Shown: positions 1 to 9,254, counted from the first letter of the stretch. The stretch is DNA of 27,216 bases from an uncultured Dorea sp. (GCA_910587575.1 CAJULU010000041.1:13726-40941); one strand, 5' to 3'. Notes: generated from the letters alone by a model not told the origin. A program made the numbers and translations.

Positions 1-1916
1 ACAACCAGAATAATAATAACCAGAACAACAGGAATCAGAATAATAGAAATAATAAGCAGGGCTTATCATTTATCATATTGGTGACACTGGTTACATCAAT
101 CATGGTAATGGCCCTGTTCCAGTTTCAGGGAATGGGTGATGATAATGAGATCAGTTATGACGAATTCCTTGAGATGGTTGACGATAAGAAGGTAGAGGAA
201 GTGGTTATCCACAGTACCCGCATCGTGATTACGGAGAAGAAGGAGAAGGGGCAGAAGATTGCGAAGGAATACTATACAGGAGTGGTCCGTGATGATTCGC
301 TGCCGGAGCGTCTTGATAAGGCCGGAGTGAAGTTCAGCCAGCAGATTCCGGATACCACGTCTGCCGTTGTGGCACAGACATTGCTGACGCTGCTGCCTAT
401 TGCAGTCCTGGTAGGCGTCTTCGTCTGGATGACCCGTAAGATGGCGAAGGGCGGCGGTATGATGGGAATCGGCAAGAGCAATGCCAAGATGTATGTGGAG
501 AAGCAGACCGGCGTTACTTTCAAGGATGTGGCAGGGCAGGATGAAGCGAAGGAATCTCTCCAGGAGGTGGTGGATTTCCTGCATAATCCGGGCAAATACA
601 CCAGCGTGGGTGCGAAGCTTCCCAAAGGCGCACTTCTGGTAGGGCCTCCGGGAACCGGTAAGACACTGCTTGCCAAGGCGGTTGCAGGAGAGGCGAAGGT
701 GCCGTTTTTTTCCTTAAGCGGTTCCGCATTTGTAGAGATGTATGTGGGGGTCGGCGCCTCCAGAGTCCGTGACCTGTTCAAACAGGCGCAGCAGATGGCG
801 CCCTGTATCATATTTATTGACGAGATTGATGCCATTGGTAAGAGCCGTGACAATCAGCTCAACAGCAATGATGAGCGTGAGCAGACGCTGAATCAGCTTC
901 TGGCAGAGATGGATGGATTTGAGAGTAATAAGGGGCTTGTGCTTCTGGCGGCCACCAACAGACCGGAGATTCTGGATCCTGCCCTTCTTCGTCCGGGACG
1001 TTTTGACCGGCGTATCATTGTCGAGAAGCCGGATCTGAAGGGAAGGGTAGATGTTCTGAAGGTACATTCCAAGGATGTGCGTATGGATGAGACGGTGGAT
1101 CTTGAGGCCATTGCCCTTGCCACAAGCGGAGCGGTGGGGTCGGATCTTGCTAATATGATCAACGAGGCGGCCATTAACGCCGTCAAGAACGGAAGGACCG
1201 CCGTGTCGCAGTCAGACCTGTTTGAGGCGGTGGAAGTGGTGCTGGTGGGAAAAGAGAAGAAGGACCGCATCATGAGCCAGGAGGAAAGACGGATTGTCTC
1301 TTATCACGAAGTGGGCCACGCACTGGTGAGCGCACTGCAGAAAGATGCGGAACCGGTGCAGAAGATTACCATTGTGCCCCGGACCATGGGAGCTCTGGGC
1401 TATGTCATGCAGACCCCGGAGGAAGAGAAGTTCCTGAACACCAAGAAGGAACTGGATGCCATGCTGGTTGGCCTGCTGGCCGGAAGGGCGGCAGAGGAGA
1501 TTGTTTTCGATACGGTTACCACAGGAGCGTCTAACGATATCGAGAAGGCAACCAAAGTGGCAAGAGCCATGGTGACACAGTATGGTATGAGCGAGAAGTT
1601 CGGGCTGATCGGGCTGGAATCCATCCAGAACCGCTATCTGGACGGAAGGGCGGTATCGAACTGCGGACAGAAGACGGCTTCTGAGATTGACAAGGAAGTG
1701 ATGAAACTTCTGAAAGATTCCTACGAGGCGGCCAAGAAGCTTCTTTCGGGCCACAGAAAGTCACTGGATAAGATTGCGGCATTTCTGATTGAAAAGGAGA
1801 CGATTACCGGAAAAGAGTTCATGGAGATCTTCCATGAAGCAGAAGGAATTGATCCGGATGAAAAGAAAGAAAAGACAGAAGAACGGATTGCAATGAATCC
1901 GGTAGAGACAGAATAA
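1..1916 (+). CDS. ftsH: ATP-dependent zinc metalloprotease FtsH (5' end outside the window)
   Basis: Membrane-anchored AAA+ protease that unfolds and degrades membrane and short-lived cytosolic proteins. The frame is open to the window edge: before the first membrane segment it encodes an Asn/Gln-rich cytosolic tail (about 18 residues visible), so the true start lies upstream and the TTG at 78 is not the start. Visible in order: TM1 (about 60-120), a small extracytoplasmic domain, TM2 (about 380-440), Walker A GPPGTGKT (642-665), Walker B with IIFIDEID (about 810-830), the second region of homology with RPGRFDRR (about 990-1015), and the zinc site HEVGH (1305-1319) with a downstream Asp in ASNDIEKAT. 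The C-terminus is complete and ends in a charged tail. A hairpin follows the stop and precedes uvrC. Assignment is very secure; only the N-terminus is missing. Confidence 0.97.
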   Translation, partial: NQNNNNQNNRNQNNRNNKQGLSFIILVTLVTSIMVMALFQFQGMGDDNEISYDEFLEMVDDKKVEEVVIHSTRIVITEKKEKGQKIAKEYYTGVVRDDSLPERLDKAGVKFSQQIPDTTSAVVAQTLLTLLPIAVLVGVFVWMTRKMAKGGGMMGIGKSNAKMYVEKQTGVTFKDVAGQDEAKESLQEVVDFLHNPGKYTSVGAKLPKGALLVGPPGTGKTLLAKAVAGEAKVPFFSLSGSAFVEMYVGVGASRVRDLFKQAQQMAPCIIFIDEIDAIGKSRDNQLNSNDEREQTLNQLLAEMDGFESNKGLVLLAATNRPEILDPALLRPGRFDRRIIVEKPDLKGRVDVLKVHSKDVRMDETVDLEAIALATSGAVGSDLANMINEAAINAVKNGRTAVSQSDLFEAVEVVLVGKEKKDRIMSQEERRIVSYHEVGHALVSALQKDAEPVQKITIVPRTMGALGYVMQTPEEEKFLNTKKELDAMLVGLLAGRAAEEIVFDTVTTGASNDIEKATKVARAMVTQYGMSEKFGLIGLESIQNRYLDGRAVSNCGQKTASEIDKEVMKLLKDSYEAAKKLLSGHRKSLDKIAAFLIEKETITGKEFMEIFHEAEGIDPDEKKEKTEERIAMNPVETE

Positions 1917-1921
1917 GACAA

Positions 1922-1956
1922 AAAGCCCGGGAATCCAATGTTTCCGGGCTTTGATT
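1922..1956 (+). terminator. Hairpin terminator/attenuator between ftsH and uvrC
   Basis: A 12-bp stem (1922-1933 with 1941-1952, one G-U pair) encloses a 7-nt loop and is followed by TTGATT rather than a full T run. It begins 5 nt after the ftsH stop and ends 17 nt before the uvrC start, so it probably ends most ftsH transcripts while allowing some read-through. Confidence 0.7.
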
Positions 1957-1969
1957 ATGAGGAGCAGCC

Positions 1970-3808
1970 ATGTTTGATATTCAGGAAGAATTAAAAAAAC
2001 TGCCGGGCAGACCGGGAGTATACATCATGCATGATGAACGGGATGATATCATCTATGTAGGAAAAGCAATCAGCCTTAAGAACCGTGTCCGTCAGTATTT
2101 CCAGAGCAGCCGCAATAAGGGCGCCAAGATTGAGCAGATGGTGACGCACATTGTCCGGTTCGAGTACATTGTTACAGATTCCGAACTGGAAGCGCTGGTT
2201 CTGGAGTGTAATCTGATCAAGGAGCATCGTCCCAAATACAACACGATGCTGATGGATGACAAGAGTTATCCGTTCATCAAGGTAACGGTAGACGAGCCGT
2301 TCCCCAGGGTTATGCTGGCAAGGAAGATGATCAAGGATAAGTCGAAATATTTCGGCCCTTACACCAGTGCCGGTGCGGTGAAGGATACCATTGAACTGAT
2401 TCGGAAGCTCTACCAGATCCGAAGCTGCAACCGGAAGCTTCCGAAGGATACGGGGAAGGAAAGGCCCTGTCTGAATTACCATATCCATCAGTGCAAGGCG
2501 CCCTGCCAGGGTTATATTTCCCAGGAGGATTACCGCCGTTCCATCCAGGAAGTGGTTCATTTCCTCAATGGAAATTATGACGTCATCTTAAAGGAACTGG
2601 AGCGGAAGATGCAGGAAGCGGCAGGGGCCATGGAGTTTGAGAAGGCCATTGAATACCGGGAACTGCTTGCCAGTGTGCAGAAGATTGCCCAGAAGCAGAA
2701 GATTACGGACACGGCGGGAGATGACAGGGACATTCTGGCTGTGGCTGTGGAAGAAGAGGATGCGGTTGTCCAGGTATTTTTCATCCGGGGCGGCAGGCTG
2801 ATCGGACGGGATCATTTTTATCTTAAGATTACGAAGGATGAGCCGGAACGTGAGATCCTCTCAAGCTTTATCAAGCAGTTTTATGCGGGTACGCCTTATA
2901 TTCCTGCCGAGTTAATGCTGCCGGAAACCGTGGAAGACATGGAACTGATCGAGGAGTGGCTGACAAAACGGCGGGGACACCGGGTACATCTGCGGATTCC
3001 CAGGAAGGGAACCAAGGAGAAGCTGGTGGAACTGGCAGGAAAGAATGCGGAGCTGGTACTGAGCAAGGACAAGGAGCGGTTAAAGCGGGAGGAAGGAAGA
3101 ACCATCGGTGCGGTAAAGGAACTGGAGAAGCTTCTGGGACTTCAGGGAATCGTGAGAATGGAGGCATACGATATCTCCAATACCAGCGGCTTTGCATCCG
3201 TAGGTTCCATGGTGGTCTATGAACGGGGGAAACCGAAGCGCAATGATTACCGGAAATTCAAGATTAAAGGAGTCCAGGGAGCAGATGACTATGCAAGTAT
3301 GGAGGAAGTGCTGACCCGCCGTTTTTCGCACGGACTGCGGGAGCAGGAAGAAGGTAAGGACATGGGGGGATTTACTGCATTCCCGGATCTGATTCTGATG
3401 GACGGGGGAAAGGGCCAGGTCAATGTGGCGCAAAGAGTGCTGGATACCCTCCGTCTGAATATTCCGGTCTGCGGCATGGTCAAGGATGATAACCACCGTA
3501 CCAGAGGACTGTATTATCAGAATGAAGAGATTGGGATTGAGAAAGATTCCGAGAGTTTCCGGCTGATTACCAGAATCCAGGACGAGGCCCACCGGTTTGC
3601 CATTACCTTCCACCGGCAGCTGCGGGGAAAGAATCAGGTACACTCCATTCTGGATGATATTCCCGGAGTGGGACCTGCAAGGAGAAAAGATCTGATGCGT
3701 CATTTTGAAAATCTTGACGCAATCAGAAATGCCACGGTGGAACAGTTAAAAGAACTTCCGTCAATGAATGAAAAATCTGCACGGGATGTCTATGACTTTT
3801 TTCATTGA
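1970..3808 (+). CDS. uvrC: Excinuclease ABC subunit C (UvrC)
   Basis: Nucleotide-excision-repair nuclease that makes both incisions around a lesion marked by UvrAB. The 612-residue length is normal. N-terminal GIY-YIG nuclease: GVY at 16-18, YVG at 29-31, Arg39 and a Glu-rich helix near residue 77. A Cys quartet C153, C167, C175 and C179 matches the family's iron-sulfur site. The UVR (UvrB-binding) helix pair spans about 204-239. The RNase H-like 5'-nuclease domain follows (EAYDISNTSG, LILMDGGKGQ), then a helix-hairpin-helix end (IPGVGPARRKDLMRHF). The start ATG has GAGGAG 5-6 nt upstream. hprK begins 34 bp downstream. Confidence 0.97.
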   Translation: MFDIQEELKKLPGRPGVYIMHDERDDIIYVGKAISLKNRVRQYFQSSRNKGAKIEQMVTHIVRFEYIVTDSELEALVLECNLIKEHRPKYNTMLMDDKSYPFIKVTVDEPFPRVMLARKMIKDKSKYFGPYTSAGAVKDTIELIRKLYQIRSCNRKLPKDTGKERPCLNYHIHQCKAPCQGYISQEDYRRSIQEVVHFLNGNYDVILKELERKMQEAAGAMEFEKAIEYRELLASVQKIAQKQKITDTAGDDRDILAVAVEEEDAVVQVFFIRGGRLIGRDHFYLKITKDEPEREILSSFIKQFYAGTPYIPAELMLPETVEDMELIEEWLTKRRGHRVHLRIPRKGTKEKLVELAGKNAELVLSKDKERLKREEGRTIGAVKELEKLLGLQGIVRMEAYDISNTSGFASVGSMVVYERGKPKRNDYRKFKIKGVQGADDYASMEEVLTRRFSHGLREQEEGKDMGGFTAFPDLILMDGGKGQVNVAQRVLDTLRLNIPVCGMVKDDNHRTRGLYYQNEEIGIEKDSESFRLITRIQDEAHRFAITFHRQLRGKNQVHSILDDIPGVGPARRKDLMRHFENLDAIRNATVEQLKELPSMNEKSARDVYDFFH

Positions 3809-3819
3809 TGTGATATAAT
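3792..3819 (+). promoter_or_regulatory. Candidate promoter for hprK
   Basis: A perfect TATAAT (3814-3819) lies 16 nt after ATGACT (3792-3797, 4/6 to TTGACA). The -35 overlaps the last codons of uvrC. A start near 3826 would leave a leader of about 17 nt containing the ribosome binding site. The -10 is strong and the -35 is mediocre. Confidence 0.45.
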
Positions 3820-3842
3820 CTTAACGAGGAAAGGAGAAGAGT

Positions 3843-4769
3843 ATGGCAGGCAGAGTAGAGTTAAAAAAAGTTGTGGAGAAGATGGATCTTAAGAATCTGA
3901 CCCCGAATGTTGACATTGGGGATAAGACCCTTGAGATTCCTGACATTAACCGTCCGGCGCTGCAGCTTACAGGATATTTTGAGCATTTTGATTCTGACCG
4001 GGTACAGTTGATCGGTTATGTGGAATATACATTTCTGGAGAAGATGGATGAGGAGCATAAGCGGGAGATTTATACCCAGTTATTGTCCTATCCCATTCCG
4101 TGTATTGTATTTTCAAGGAGTTTAAAGCCCGAACAGATGCTGCTTGAGATGGCGGAGAAGGCGAACATCCCTGTATTTAACACGGAGAAGAAGACTGCCC
4201 AGTTTACGGCAGAGATTATCCGATGGCTGAATGTGGAACTTGCGCCTTGTATTTCCATTCACGGAGTCCTGGTGGATGTCTACGGTGTAGGGGTGCTGAT
4301 CATGGGTGAGAGTGGAATCGGAAAGAGCGAGGCCGCCCTGGAACTGATTAAGAGAGGCCACCGTCTGGTCAGTGACGACGTGGTGGAGATCCGCAAGGTC
4401 AGCGATGCAACGCTGGTAGGAACTGCGCCGGACATTACCAGACATTTCATCGAACTCCGGGGAATCGGCATCGTGGATGTCAAGACCCTCTATGGTGTCC
4501 AGAGCGTGCGTGAGACACAGAACATTGACCTGGTCATCACACTGGAGGACTGGGACAAGGATAAGAAGTACGACCGGCTGGGAATGGAGGAAGAGTATAC
4601 GGAATTTCTGGGAAATAAAGTCGTATGCCATCAGCTTCCCATCCGGCCGGGGCGGAATCTGGCGATTATTGTGGAGACGGCGGCGATTAATTACCGGCAG
4701 AAGAAGATGGGATATAATGCGGCGCAGGAACTTTATAAGAGAGTGCAGCAGAATCTGACGAAAAAATAG
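3843..4769 (+). CDS. hprK: HPr(Ser) kinase/phosphorylase
   Basis: Bifunctional enzyme that phosphorylates or dephosphorylates Ser46 of HPr, the master switch of carbon catabolite repression in Firmicutes; family members respond to fructose-1,6-bisphosphate, ATP and phosphate. Evidence: 308 residues (normal), an N-terminal regulatory domain, the conserved His140 region (HGVLVDVYGVG), P-loop GESGIGKS at 155-162, the Asp pair in VSDDVVE, and the family signature ELRGIGIVDV at 204-213. The start ATG is preceded by AAGGAGAAG at proper spacing. It is followed 17 bp later by a ROK glucokinase, a sensible carbon-metabolism pairing. Confidence 0.97.
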   Translation: MAGRVELKKVVEKMDLKNLTPNVDIGDKTLEIPDINRPALQLTGYFEHFDSDRVQLIGYVEYTFLEKMDEEHKREIYTQLLSYPIPCIVFSRSLKPEQMLLEMAEKANIPVFNTEKKTAQFTAEIIRWLNVELAPCISIHGVLVDVYGVGVLIMGESGIGKSEAALELIKRGHRLVSDDVVEIRKVSDATLVGTAPDITRHFIELRGIGIVDVKTLYGVQSVRETQNIDLVITLEDWDKDKKYDRLGMEEEYTEFLGNKVVCHQLPIRPGRNLAIIVETAAINYRQKKMGYNAAQELYKRVQQNLTKK

Positions 4770-4786
4770 GAAGAGAGGACAAGAGG

Positions 4787-5719
4787 ATGGAATATTGTTT
4801 TGGTGTTGATATCGGGGGAACCACGGTGAAGATCGGACTTTTCCGGACAGACGGGGAACTGCTTGACAAGTGGGAGATTGAGACCCGTACCCAGAATCAG
4901 GGAGAAGCCATTCTTCCGGATGTGGCAGAATCTCTGAAGAAGAAGATGGAGGAGAAGGGGCTTACCCTTTCCCAGATGTCGGGCATCGGCATCGGGATTC
5001 CGGCACCTGTGGATGAAGAGGGTGTTGTACAGAACACAGCGAATCTTGGATGGGGCTATAAGGAAGTGAGCCGTGAGATGAGCGAACTGACCGGCATGAA
5101 GGTGGCGGCAGGCAATGATGCCAATGTGGCGGCTCTTGGAGAGATGTGGTTAGGCGCAGGCAAGGGAAATAAGAATATGATTATGGTGACGCTGGGAACC
5201 GGTGTGGGCGGCGGCGTAATCGTGAACGGACAGCCGCTGACGGGCGCTCATGGGGCAGGCGGCGAGATCGGCCATCTCTGTGTGAACTATGAAGAGACAG
5301 AGAACTGCGGCTGCGGAAAAACAGGCTGTTTAGAGCAGTATGCGTCTGCCACCGGGATTGCGCGTCTGGCGAAGAAGCGTCTGGCGAAGGACGAGGCACA
5401 GTCCCTTTTGAGAAGTGCCCGGAAGATGGATGCAAAAGCAGTATTTGATGCTTTGAAAGAAGGAGACAGACTGGCAGAAGAGATTGTAGAAGAGTTCGGT
5501 TCCTATCTCGGTCATGCCCTGGCGAACCTGGCGGCAGTGACAGATCCGGCTGTAATCGTAATCGGCGGCGGAGTATCCAAGGCGGGAAGTATCCTGTTGG
5601 GATATATTGAAAAATATTTTGCCGAGAAGGCTTTTTTCGCCAATAAGGAGACGAAGTTTGTACTGGCAGAATTAGGGAATGACGCAGGAATCTGCGGAGC
5701 GGCAAAACTGATTTTGTAA
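4787..5719 (+). CDS. glcK: ROK-family glucokinase
   Basis: Cytosolic ATP-dependent kinase, most likely making glucose 6-phosphate from glucose. It shows the ROK architecture over 310 residues: an N-terminal phosphate-binding loop DIGGTT (8-13), a GND catalytic site with Asp111, GTGVGGG near 137-143, Glu160 and His163, and the ROK zinc site with C174, C176 and C181 (CGCGKTGC). Substrate specificity within ROK sugar kinases cannot be proven by sequence alone, but this subgroup next to hprK is usually the glucokinase. A GAGAGG-type ribosome binding site lies 8 nt before the ATG. It is the last gene of the uvrC-hprK-glcK run and ends at a strong terminator. Confidence 0.92.
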   Translation: MEYCFGVDIGGTTVKIGLFRTDGELLDKWEIETRTQNQGEAILPDVAESLKKKMEEKGLTLSQMSGIGIGIPAPVDEEGVVQNTANLGWGYKEVSREMSELTGMKVAAGNDANVAALGEMWLGAGKGNKNMIMVTLGTGVGGGVIVNGQPLTGAHGAGGEIGHLCVNYEETENCGCGKTGCLEQYASATGIARLAKKRLAKDEAQSLLRSARKMDAKAVFDALKEGDRLAEEIVEEFGSYLGHALANLAAVTDPAVIVIGGGVSKAGSILLGYIEKYFAEKAFFANKETKFVLAELGNDAGICGAAKLIL

Positions 5720-5731
5720 TCATGATACGAT

Positions 5732-5776
5732 AAAAATACCAGCAGAGTGAAAGAAGATTCTCTGCTGGTATTTTTT
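5732..5776. terminator. Bidirectional terminator between glcK and the penicillin-binding protein gene
   Basis: A perfect 16-bp stem (5732-5747 with 5760-5775) with a 12-nt loop. A5 flanks the left arm and T6 the right, so it works as an intrinsic terminator in both directions for two convergent genes. Confidence 0.92.
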
Positions 5777-5802
5777 ATCCTGACATTATTCCGGATATAC
5801 GT

Positions 5803-8343
5803 TTATTGAGGTATCTGCGGCGGTCCCGGCGGTTCCGGAGGGGCTGGCGGTTCCGGAGTCGAGGATGATCCTGAATCATCGGGAGTTGAGGATGATCCTG
5901 AATCCGGAGTTGTCGTAGTACCGGAATCAATCGGAACATCCGGTGTATCACCCTCGTTCTCTTCCTCTTCTTCCGTGGTATCCTCTTCCTCGTCATAACT
6001 GTAACCATGACCGGTACAGCGTTCCGTTGGCAGAATGTCCGTTGCAAACAGTTCTGTAATCCCCGGACAGCTTCCGGGAACGGCCAGCATACCGCTGATG
6101 GAACATACGGTCTTCTGCTCCACAGATGGAGGAATGGTGAATTCCCTTCTCTCCAGATTCCCGTGAATCCTGCTCATGATGCTTTTCCAGAGCTGAAGGT
6201 GATATACGGTGTTGTTCAGTTCCTTATTATCGTCATATCCGCTCCAGACAGCACAGGTATAGTATGGTGTAAATGCGCAGAACCAGATATCCTTGTTGTC
6301 GGAGGTTGTACCTGTCTTGCCGGCAACCGGCATATTATCAAGCTTTGCGCGGGAACCCGTACCGCTGTTCACAACGTCCTGCATGGCGCTGGTTAAAAGG
6401 CCTGCCGTACTGTCCTTGATTACAGTACGGGTCTCGCCGGTTCCCTCCAGCAGTACATTGCCGTCATGATCCAGAATCCGGGTGTATAATGTAGGCGAAT
6501 TGTAGACACCGCCATTGGCAATTGCCGCATAGGCTGCACAGATCTCGTAATTGTAGACGCCGTCTGTCAGTCCGCCCAGTGCAAGTGTCTGGTTGTCCAG
6601 ATCGCTGAATACTCCTGCATCTGTAGTCTTACTCTTGACCAGTGTCGAGATTCCGAATTTCTCACAATATTCGAATCCCAGCTGCTGTGTGATCTCATCG
6701 CTTAACTTGACTGCGCACACATTGTTAGACCAGGTAATGGCCTTGCGGATGGTGGTATCCCCGCCGTAGCGGCCGTTCGCATTTCTTAAAACCTTTCCGT
6801 TTCTCAGAGTATAAGGTTCGTCCTTAATAACGGTAGCCAGCGTCTTCCCGCAGGAATCCATGGCAGGCCCGTAGGCTGCAAGGATCTTGAAACAGGATCC
6901 GGGCTGTCTTGTGGAACCCTGGTAGGCACGGTTCAATCCCAGACTGGTTGTCTTTGCCCCGCGTCCGCCCACCATGGCTTTAATCTGTCCGTTATTCTGG
7001 TCAATGATGGTAATAGAAGCCTGAGGCTGTGGTGAGATATTGATATTCTCGTCATAGGTGTCGCCTTCCTGGGCGATGGTTGACTTCCATTCCTCCACCA
7101 TGGCACGGGCCGCCTCCTCGCTGGAGTAAACCAGTCCCTGGGGATCTCCGTGTGCATTCTTCACATACTGTTTAATGTGTCCGGAACTGTAATTCTCAAC
7201 AGTTCCGTCAGCCCTTGTCACGGTGATGGCGCAGTCCAGACCATATTCCTTCAGATTCGGATAGTTGGCATCATTGTTCGCTTCTTCATCGCAGATCTGC
7301 TGCATCAGCAGATTCTGAGTCGAGTAGATACTTAAGCCCCCGCCGTATACGGCATTGTAAGCCTGCGTCTCGGTATATCCGAGCTGCCCCATCAGATCTT
7401 CGATTACCTGTGTGGAAAGGGCATCCACAAAGTAACTGTAAGGGGTGCTGTCATTCGCAACGCTGTTGAAAGTCTGTATTCTTGCATAGACGTCGTCCGC
7501 CATGGCTTCATCATAGGCCGCCTGGTCAATGTACCCCTGCTCCAGCATGTCATCCAGTACCTTTTTCCTTCGCTTGGCGTTATCTTCCGGGTTGGTAATC
7601 GGATTCAGCTTCGATGGACTCTGGGTAATGCCGGCAATGACAGCGCACTCCGACAGATTCAGATCATTGACTTCTTTCCCGAAATACCGCTTGGCAGCGG
7701 ACTGTACGCCCAGACAGTTCTGACCAAGGTTGATGGTGTTCAGATAACTCTCCATGATCGCATTCTTGTCCATCTGCTTCTCAATCTGGACTGCAAGGAA
7801 CTGTTCCTGCAGTTTACGCTCCAGCCTGTCGTAGAAAGTTTCCTCGTTCACGAAATCCGGGAAAACGTTGTTCTTAATGAGCTGCTGCGTCAGCGTACTG
7901 GCTCCCTGGGAAAAATCGCCGGAAGTAAGTCCGATCACTCCGGCACGTATGATTCCCTGAAGGTCAATTCCGTTGTGGTCATAAAAACGTTCATCCTCGA
8001 CTGCCACAAAGGCATGCTGCAGATTCTCCGGAATCTCACTGATGGATTTGTACACACGGTTGGAACCGGACTTTACAAAACGTTCAATCTCTGTTGTGCC
8101 GTCATCCGCATATACAATAGAAGTGAACCCCTTTGGCTTTACGTCATCGGGGGTGACTTCCGGACTGTTGTCAAGGATCTTTTTGGCAAATACGCCGATC
8201 CCCGCCACTCCGGCGACCGCTACCACAATCATACAGAGAAGAAATGCCTTAAAAAGCCGTACGCCAATCCGCTTCCCCTGCATGGTGGATTTGGACGTTA
8301 TCTTTTTTTGCTTTTGTGAAGCTTTTTTCTTACCATAGTTCAT
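5803..8343 (-). CDS. ponA: Class A penicillin-binding protein (bifunctional glycosyltransferase/transpeptidase, PBP1A type)
   Basis: Peptidoglycan polymerase and crosslinker anchored in the cytoplasmic membrane. From the N-terminus (846 aa): a Lys-rich cytosolic tail, one TM segment at about 30-52, a GT51 transglycosylase with catalytic Glu116 in EDERF and the GASTLTQQL motif, then a transpeptidase domain with SxxK (Ser483-Lys486, SCFK), SxN (Ser539-Asn541) and KTGT (676-679). The C-terminal tail from about residue 790 is low-complexity: an acidic Glu/Asp stretch, then Ser/Thr/Pro repeats including DSGSSSTPD followed by DSGSSSTPE, then a Pro-rich end. AAGGAGG lies 8 nt before the ATG. It is monocistronic, between its own promoter and a bidirectional terminator. 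Confidence 0.95.
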   Translation of the reverse strand: MNYGKKKASQKQKKITSKSTMQGKRIGVRLFKAFLLCMIVVAVAGVAGIGVFAKKILDNSPEVTPDDVKPKGFTSIVYADDGTTEIERFVKSGSNRVYKSISEIPENLQHAFVAVEDERFYDHNGIDLQGIIRAGVIGLTSGDFSQGASTLTQQLIKNNVFPDFVNEETFYDRLERKLQEQFLAVQIEKQMDKNAIMESYLNTINLGQNCLGVQSAAKRYFGKEVNDLNLSECAVIAGITQSPSKLNPITNPEDNAKRRKKVLDDMLEQGYIDQAAYDEAMADDVYARIQTFNSVANDSTPYSYFVDALSTQVIEDLMGQLGYTETQAYNAVYGGGLSIYSTQNLLMQQICDEEANNDANYPNLKEYGLDCAITVTRADGTVENYSSGHIKQYVKNAHGDPQGLVYSSEEAARAMVEEWKSTIAQEGDTYDENINISPQPQASITIIDQNNGQIKAMVGGRGAKTTSLGLNRAYQGSTRQPGSCFKILAAYGPAMDSCGKTLATVIKDEPYTLRNGKVLRNANGRYGGDTTIRKAITWSNNVCAVKLSDEITQQLGFEYCEKFGISTLVKSKTTDAGVFSDLDNQTLALGGLTDGVYNYEICAAYAAIANGGVYNSPTLYTRILDHDGNVLLEGTGETRTVIKDSTAGLLTSAMQDVVNSGTGSRAKLDNMPVAGKTGTTSDNKDIWFCAFTPYYTCAVWSGYDDNKELNNTVYHLQLWKSIMSRIHGNLERREFTIPPSVEQKTVCSISGMLAVPGSCPGITELFATDILPTERCTGHGYSYDEEEDTTEEEEENEGDTPDVPIDSGTTTTPDSGSSSTPDDSGSSSTPEPPAPPEPPGPPQIPQ
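5855..5904 (-). repeat. Short direct repeat in the PBP C-terminal tail
   Basis: Two 23-bp copies (5855-5877 and 5882-5904) differ at one base and lie 27 bp apart. They encode the repeated nonapeptide DSGSSSTPD/E in the extracellular tail. This is likely slippage-prone low-complexity DNA, not a mobile element. Confidence 0.8.
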
Positions 8344-8369
8344 ATGTCAAGCCTCCTTTATACCACGTT

Positions 8370-8398
8370 ATTATAGCAAACAAATGTAGCGAAATAAA
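8370..8398 (-). promoter_or_regulatory. Extended -10 promoter for the penicillin-binding protein gene
   Basis: On the minus strand a perfect TATAAT (8375 down to 8370) is preceded by TGC, making an extended -10 (TGnTATAAT). The -35 region (about 8398-8393, TTTATT) is poor, as often seen with extended -10 promoters. It lies about 27 nt upstream of the start codon. Confidence 0.55.
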
Positions 8399-8445
8399 GG
8401 AAAAAATGAAAACTTCATATTTCAGTAGGAAAATCTTAAGAAATT

Positions 8446-8454
8446 TGTTATAGT
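8446..8454 (+). promoter_or_regulatory. Candidate extended -10 promoter for the yigZ-family gene
   Basis: TGTTATAGT (TGnTATAGT) stands in an A/T-rich spacer with no good -35. It would give a leader of about 55 nt before the start at 8516. Confidence 0.4.
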
Positions 8455-8515
8455 AATATAAAAGAATGTAACAGTCCTTGATTTTGAAGGGACAGATTGA
8501 GGAAAGGATGAGCGT

Positions 8516-9166
8516 ATGACGGAGTATCGGACCATTTACCGGGGCGGAGAAGGAGAGATTACAGAGAAAAAATCCAGGTTTATAGCCAACACAGTTTCTG
8601 TCAGGTCGGAAGAAGAAGCTCTGGAGTTTATTGAAGCGATGCGGAAAAAATACTGGGATGCCAGGCATAACTGCTTTGCCTATGTGATCGGAGAGCGGGG
8701 GGAACTGAAGCGTTTCAGCGATGACGGGGAACCGGGAGGAACGGCGGGGAAGCCGATTCTGGAGGTTCTTACAGGAGAAGGTCTCTGTAATACGGCAGTC
8801 GTGGTGACAAGATATTTCGGCGGTACGTTACTGGGAACCGGGGGACTGGTACGGGCTTACGGGGCTGCTGCGAAAGCTGGGATTGCCGCATCAGTGGTGA
8901 TTACCAAGATTCCGGGAATGAAGCTTCATATTCATACCGGCTATACAGGGTTGGGGAAGATCCAGTATATCCTGGGAAGTAAGGGGATAGTCATTCTGGA
9001 TACCGTCTATACAGACAAGGTGGAGATGGAGGCGCTGGTGCCCCAGGCGGAAGCAGATACGGTGAAGGCAGAGATCACGGAAGGGACGAACGGACAGACG
9101 GTTCTTAAGGACGGAGCTGCCTGTTATCTTGCGGTGATAGACGGGAAACCGCAGATTGTGGAATAG
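8516..9166 (+). CDS. yigZ: YigZ/YvyE (IMPACT, UPF0029) family protein
   Basis: A 216-residue cytosolic protein of the widespread YigZ/IMPACT family. The N-terminal domain carries the family hallmarks: KKSRFIA near 19-25, DARHNCFAYV, FSDDGEPGGTAGKPIL, VVTRYFGGTLLGTGGLVRAY. A smaller C-terminal RNA-binding-like (DUF1949) domain follows. Members have been linked to translation or stress control, but the biochemical role of the bacterial proteins is unsettled. AGGAAAGG precedes the ATG. A second ATG at 8508 is out of frame and ignored. It is monocistronic and convergent with hpf. Confidence 0.93.
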   Translation: MTEYRTIYRGGEGEITEKKSRFIANTVSVRSEEEALEFIEAMRKKYWDARHNCFAYVIGERGELKRFSDDGEPGGTAGKPILEVLTGEGLCNTAVVVTRYFGGTLLGTGGLVRAYGAAAKAGIAASVVITKIPGMKLHIHTGYTGLGKIQYILGSKGIVILDTVYTDKVEMEALVPQAEADTVKAEITEGTNGQTVLKDGAACYLAVIDGKPQIVE

Positions 9167-9169
9167 AGT

Positions 9170-9204
9170 AAAAAAAGATGCCGCATACCGCAGCATCTTT
9201 ATAC
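9170..9204. terminator. Bidirectional terminator between yigZ and hpf
   Basis: Stem AAAGATGC (9174-9181) pairs with GCATCTTT (9193-9200), with extra G-C pairs inside. In the minus direction it is followed by seven T residues, so it serves hpf best; for yigZ the T run is short. Confidence 0.75.
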
Positions 9205-9254
9205 GTTACGTCTGTCCGTGAACCGGACGAAAATGGCGAATGCCTGTCCCGTTC

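Noticed and set aside
272..853. Long antisense open frame under ftsH (minus strand), and many similar ones under uvrC, typA, fbp and hdrA
   Set aside because: They lie opposite strongly supported genes, have low-quality Ser/Arg/Leu-rich translations, and lack ribosome binding sites or recognisable domains.
4477..4758. 93-codon plus-strand frame inside hprK
   Set aside because: It is out of frame with a clear hprK, Arg/Trp-rich in translation, and has no family resemblance.
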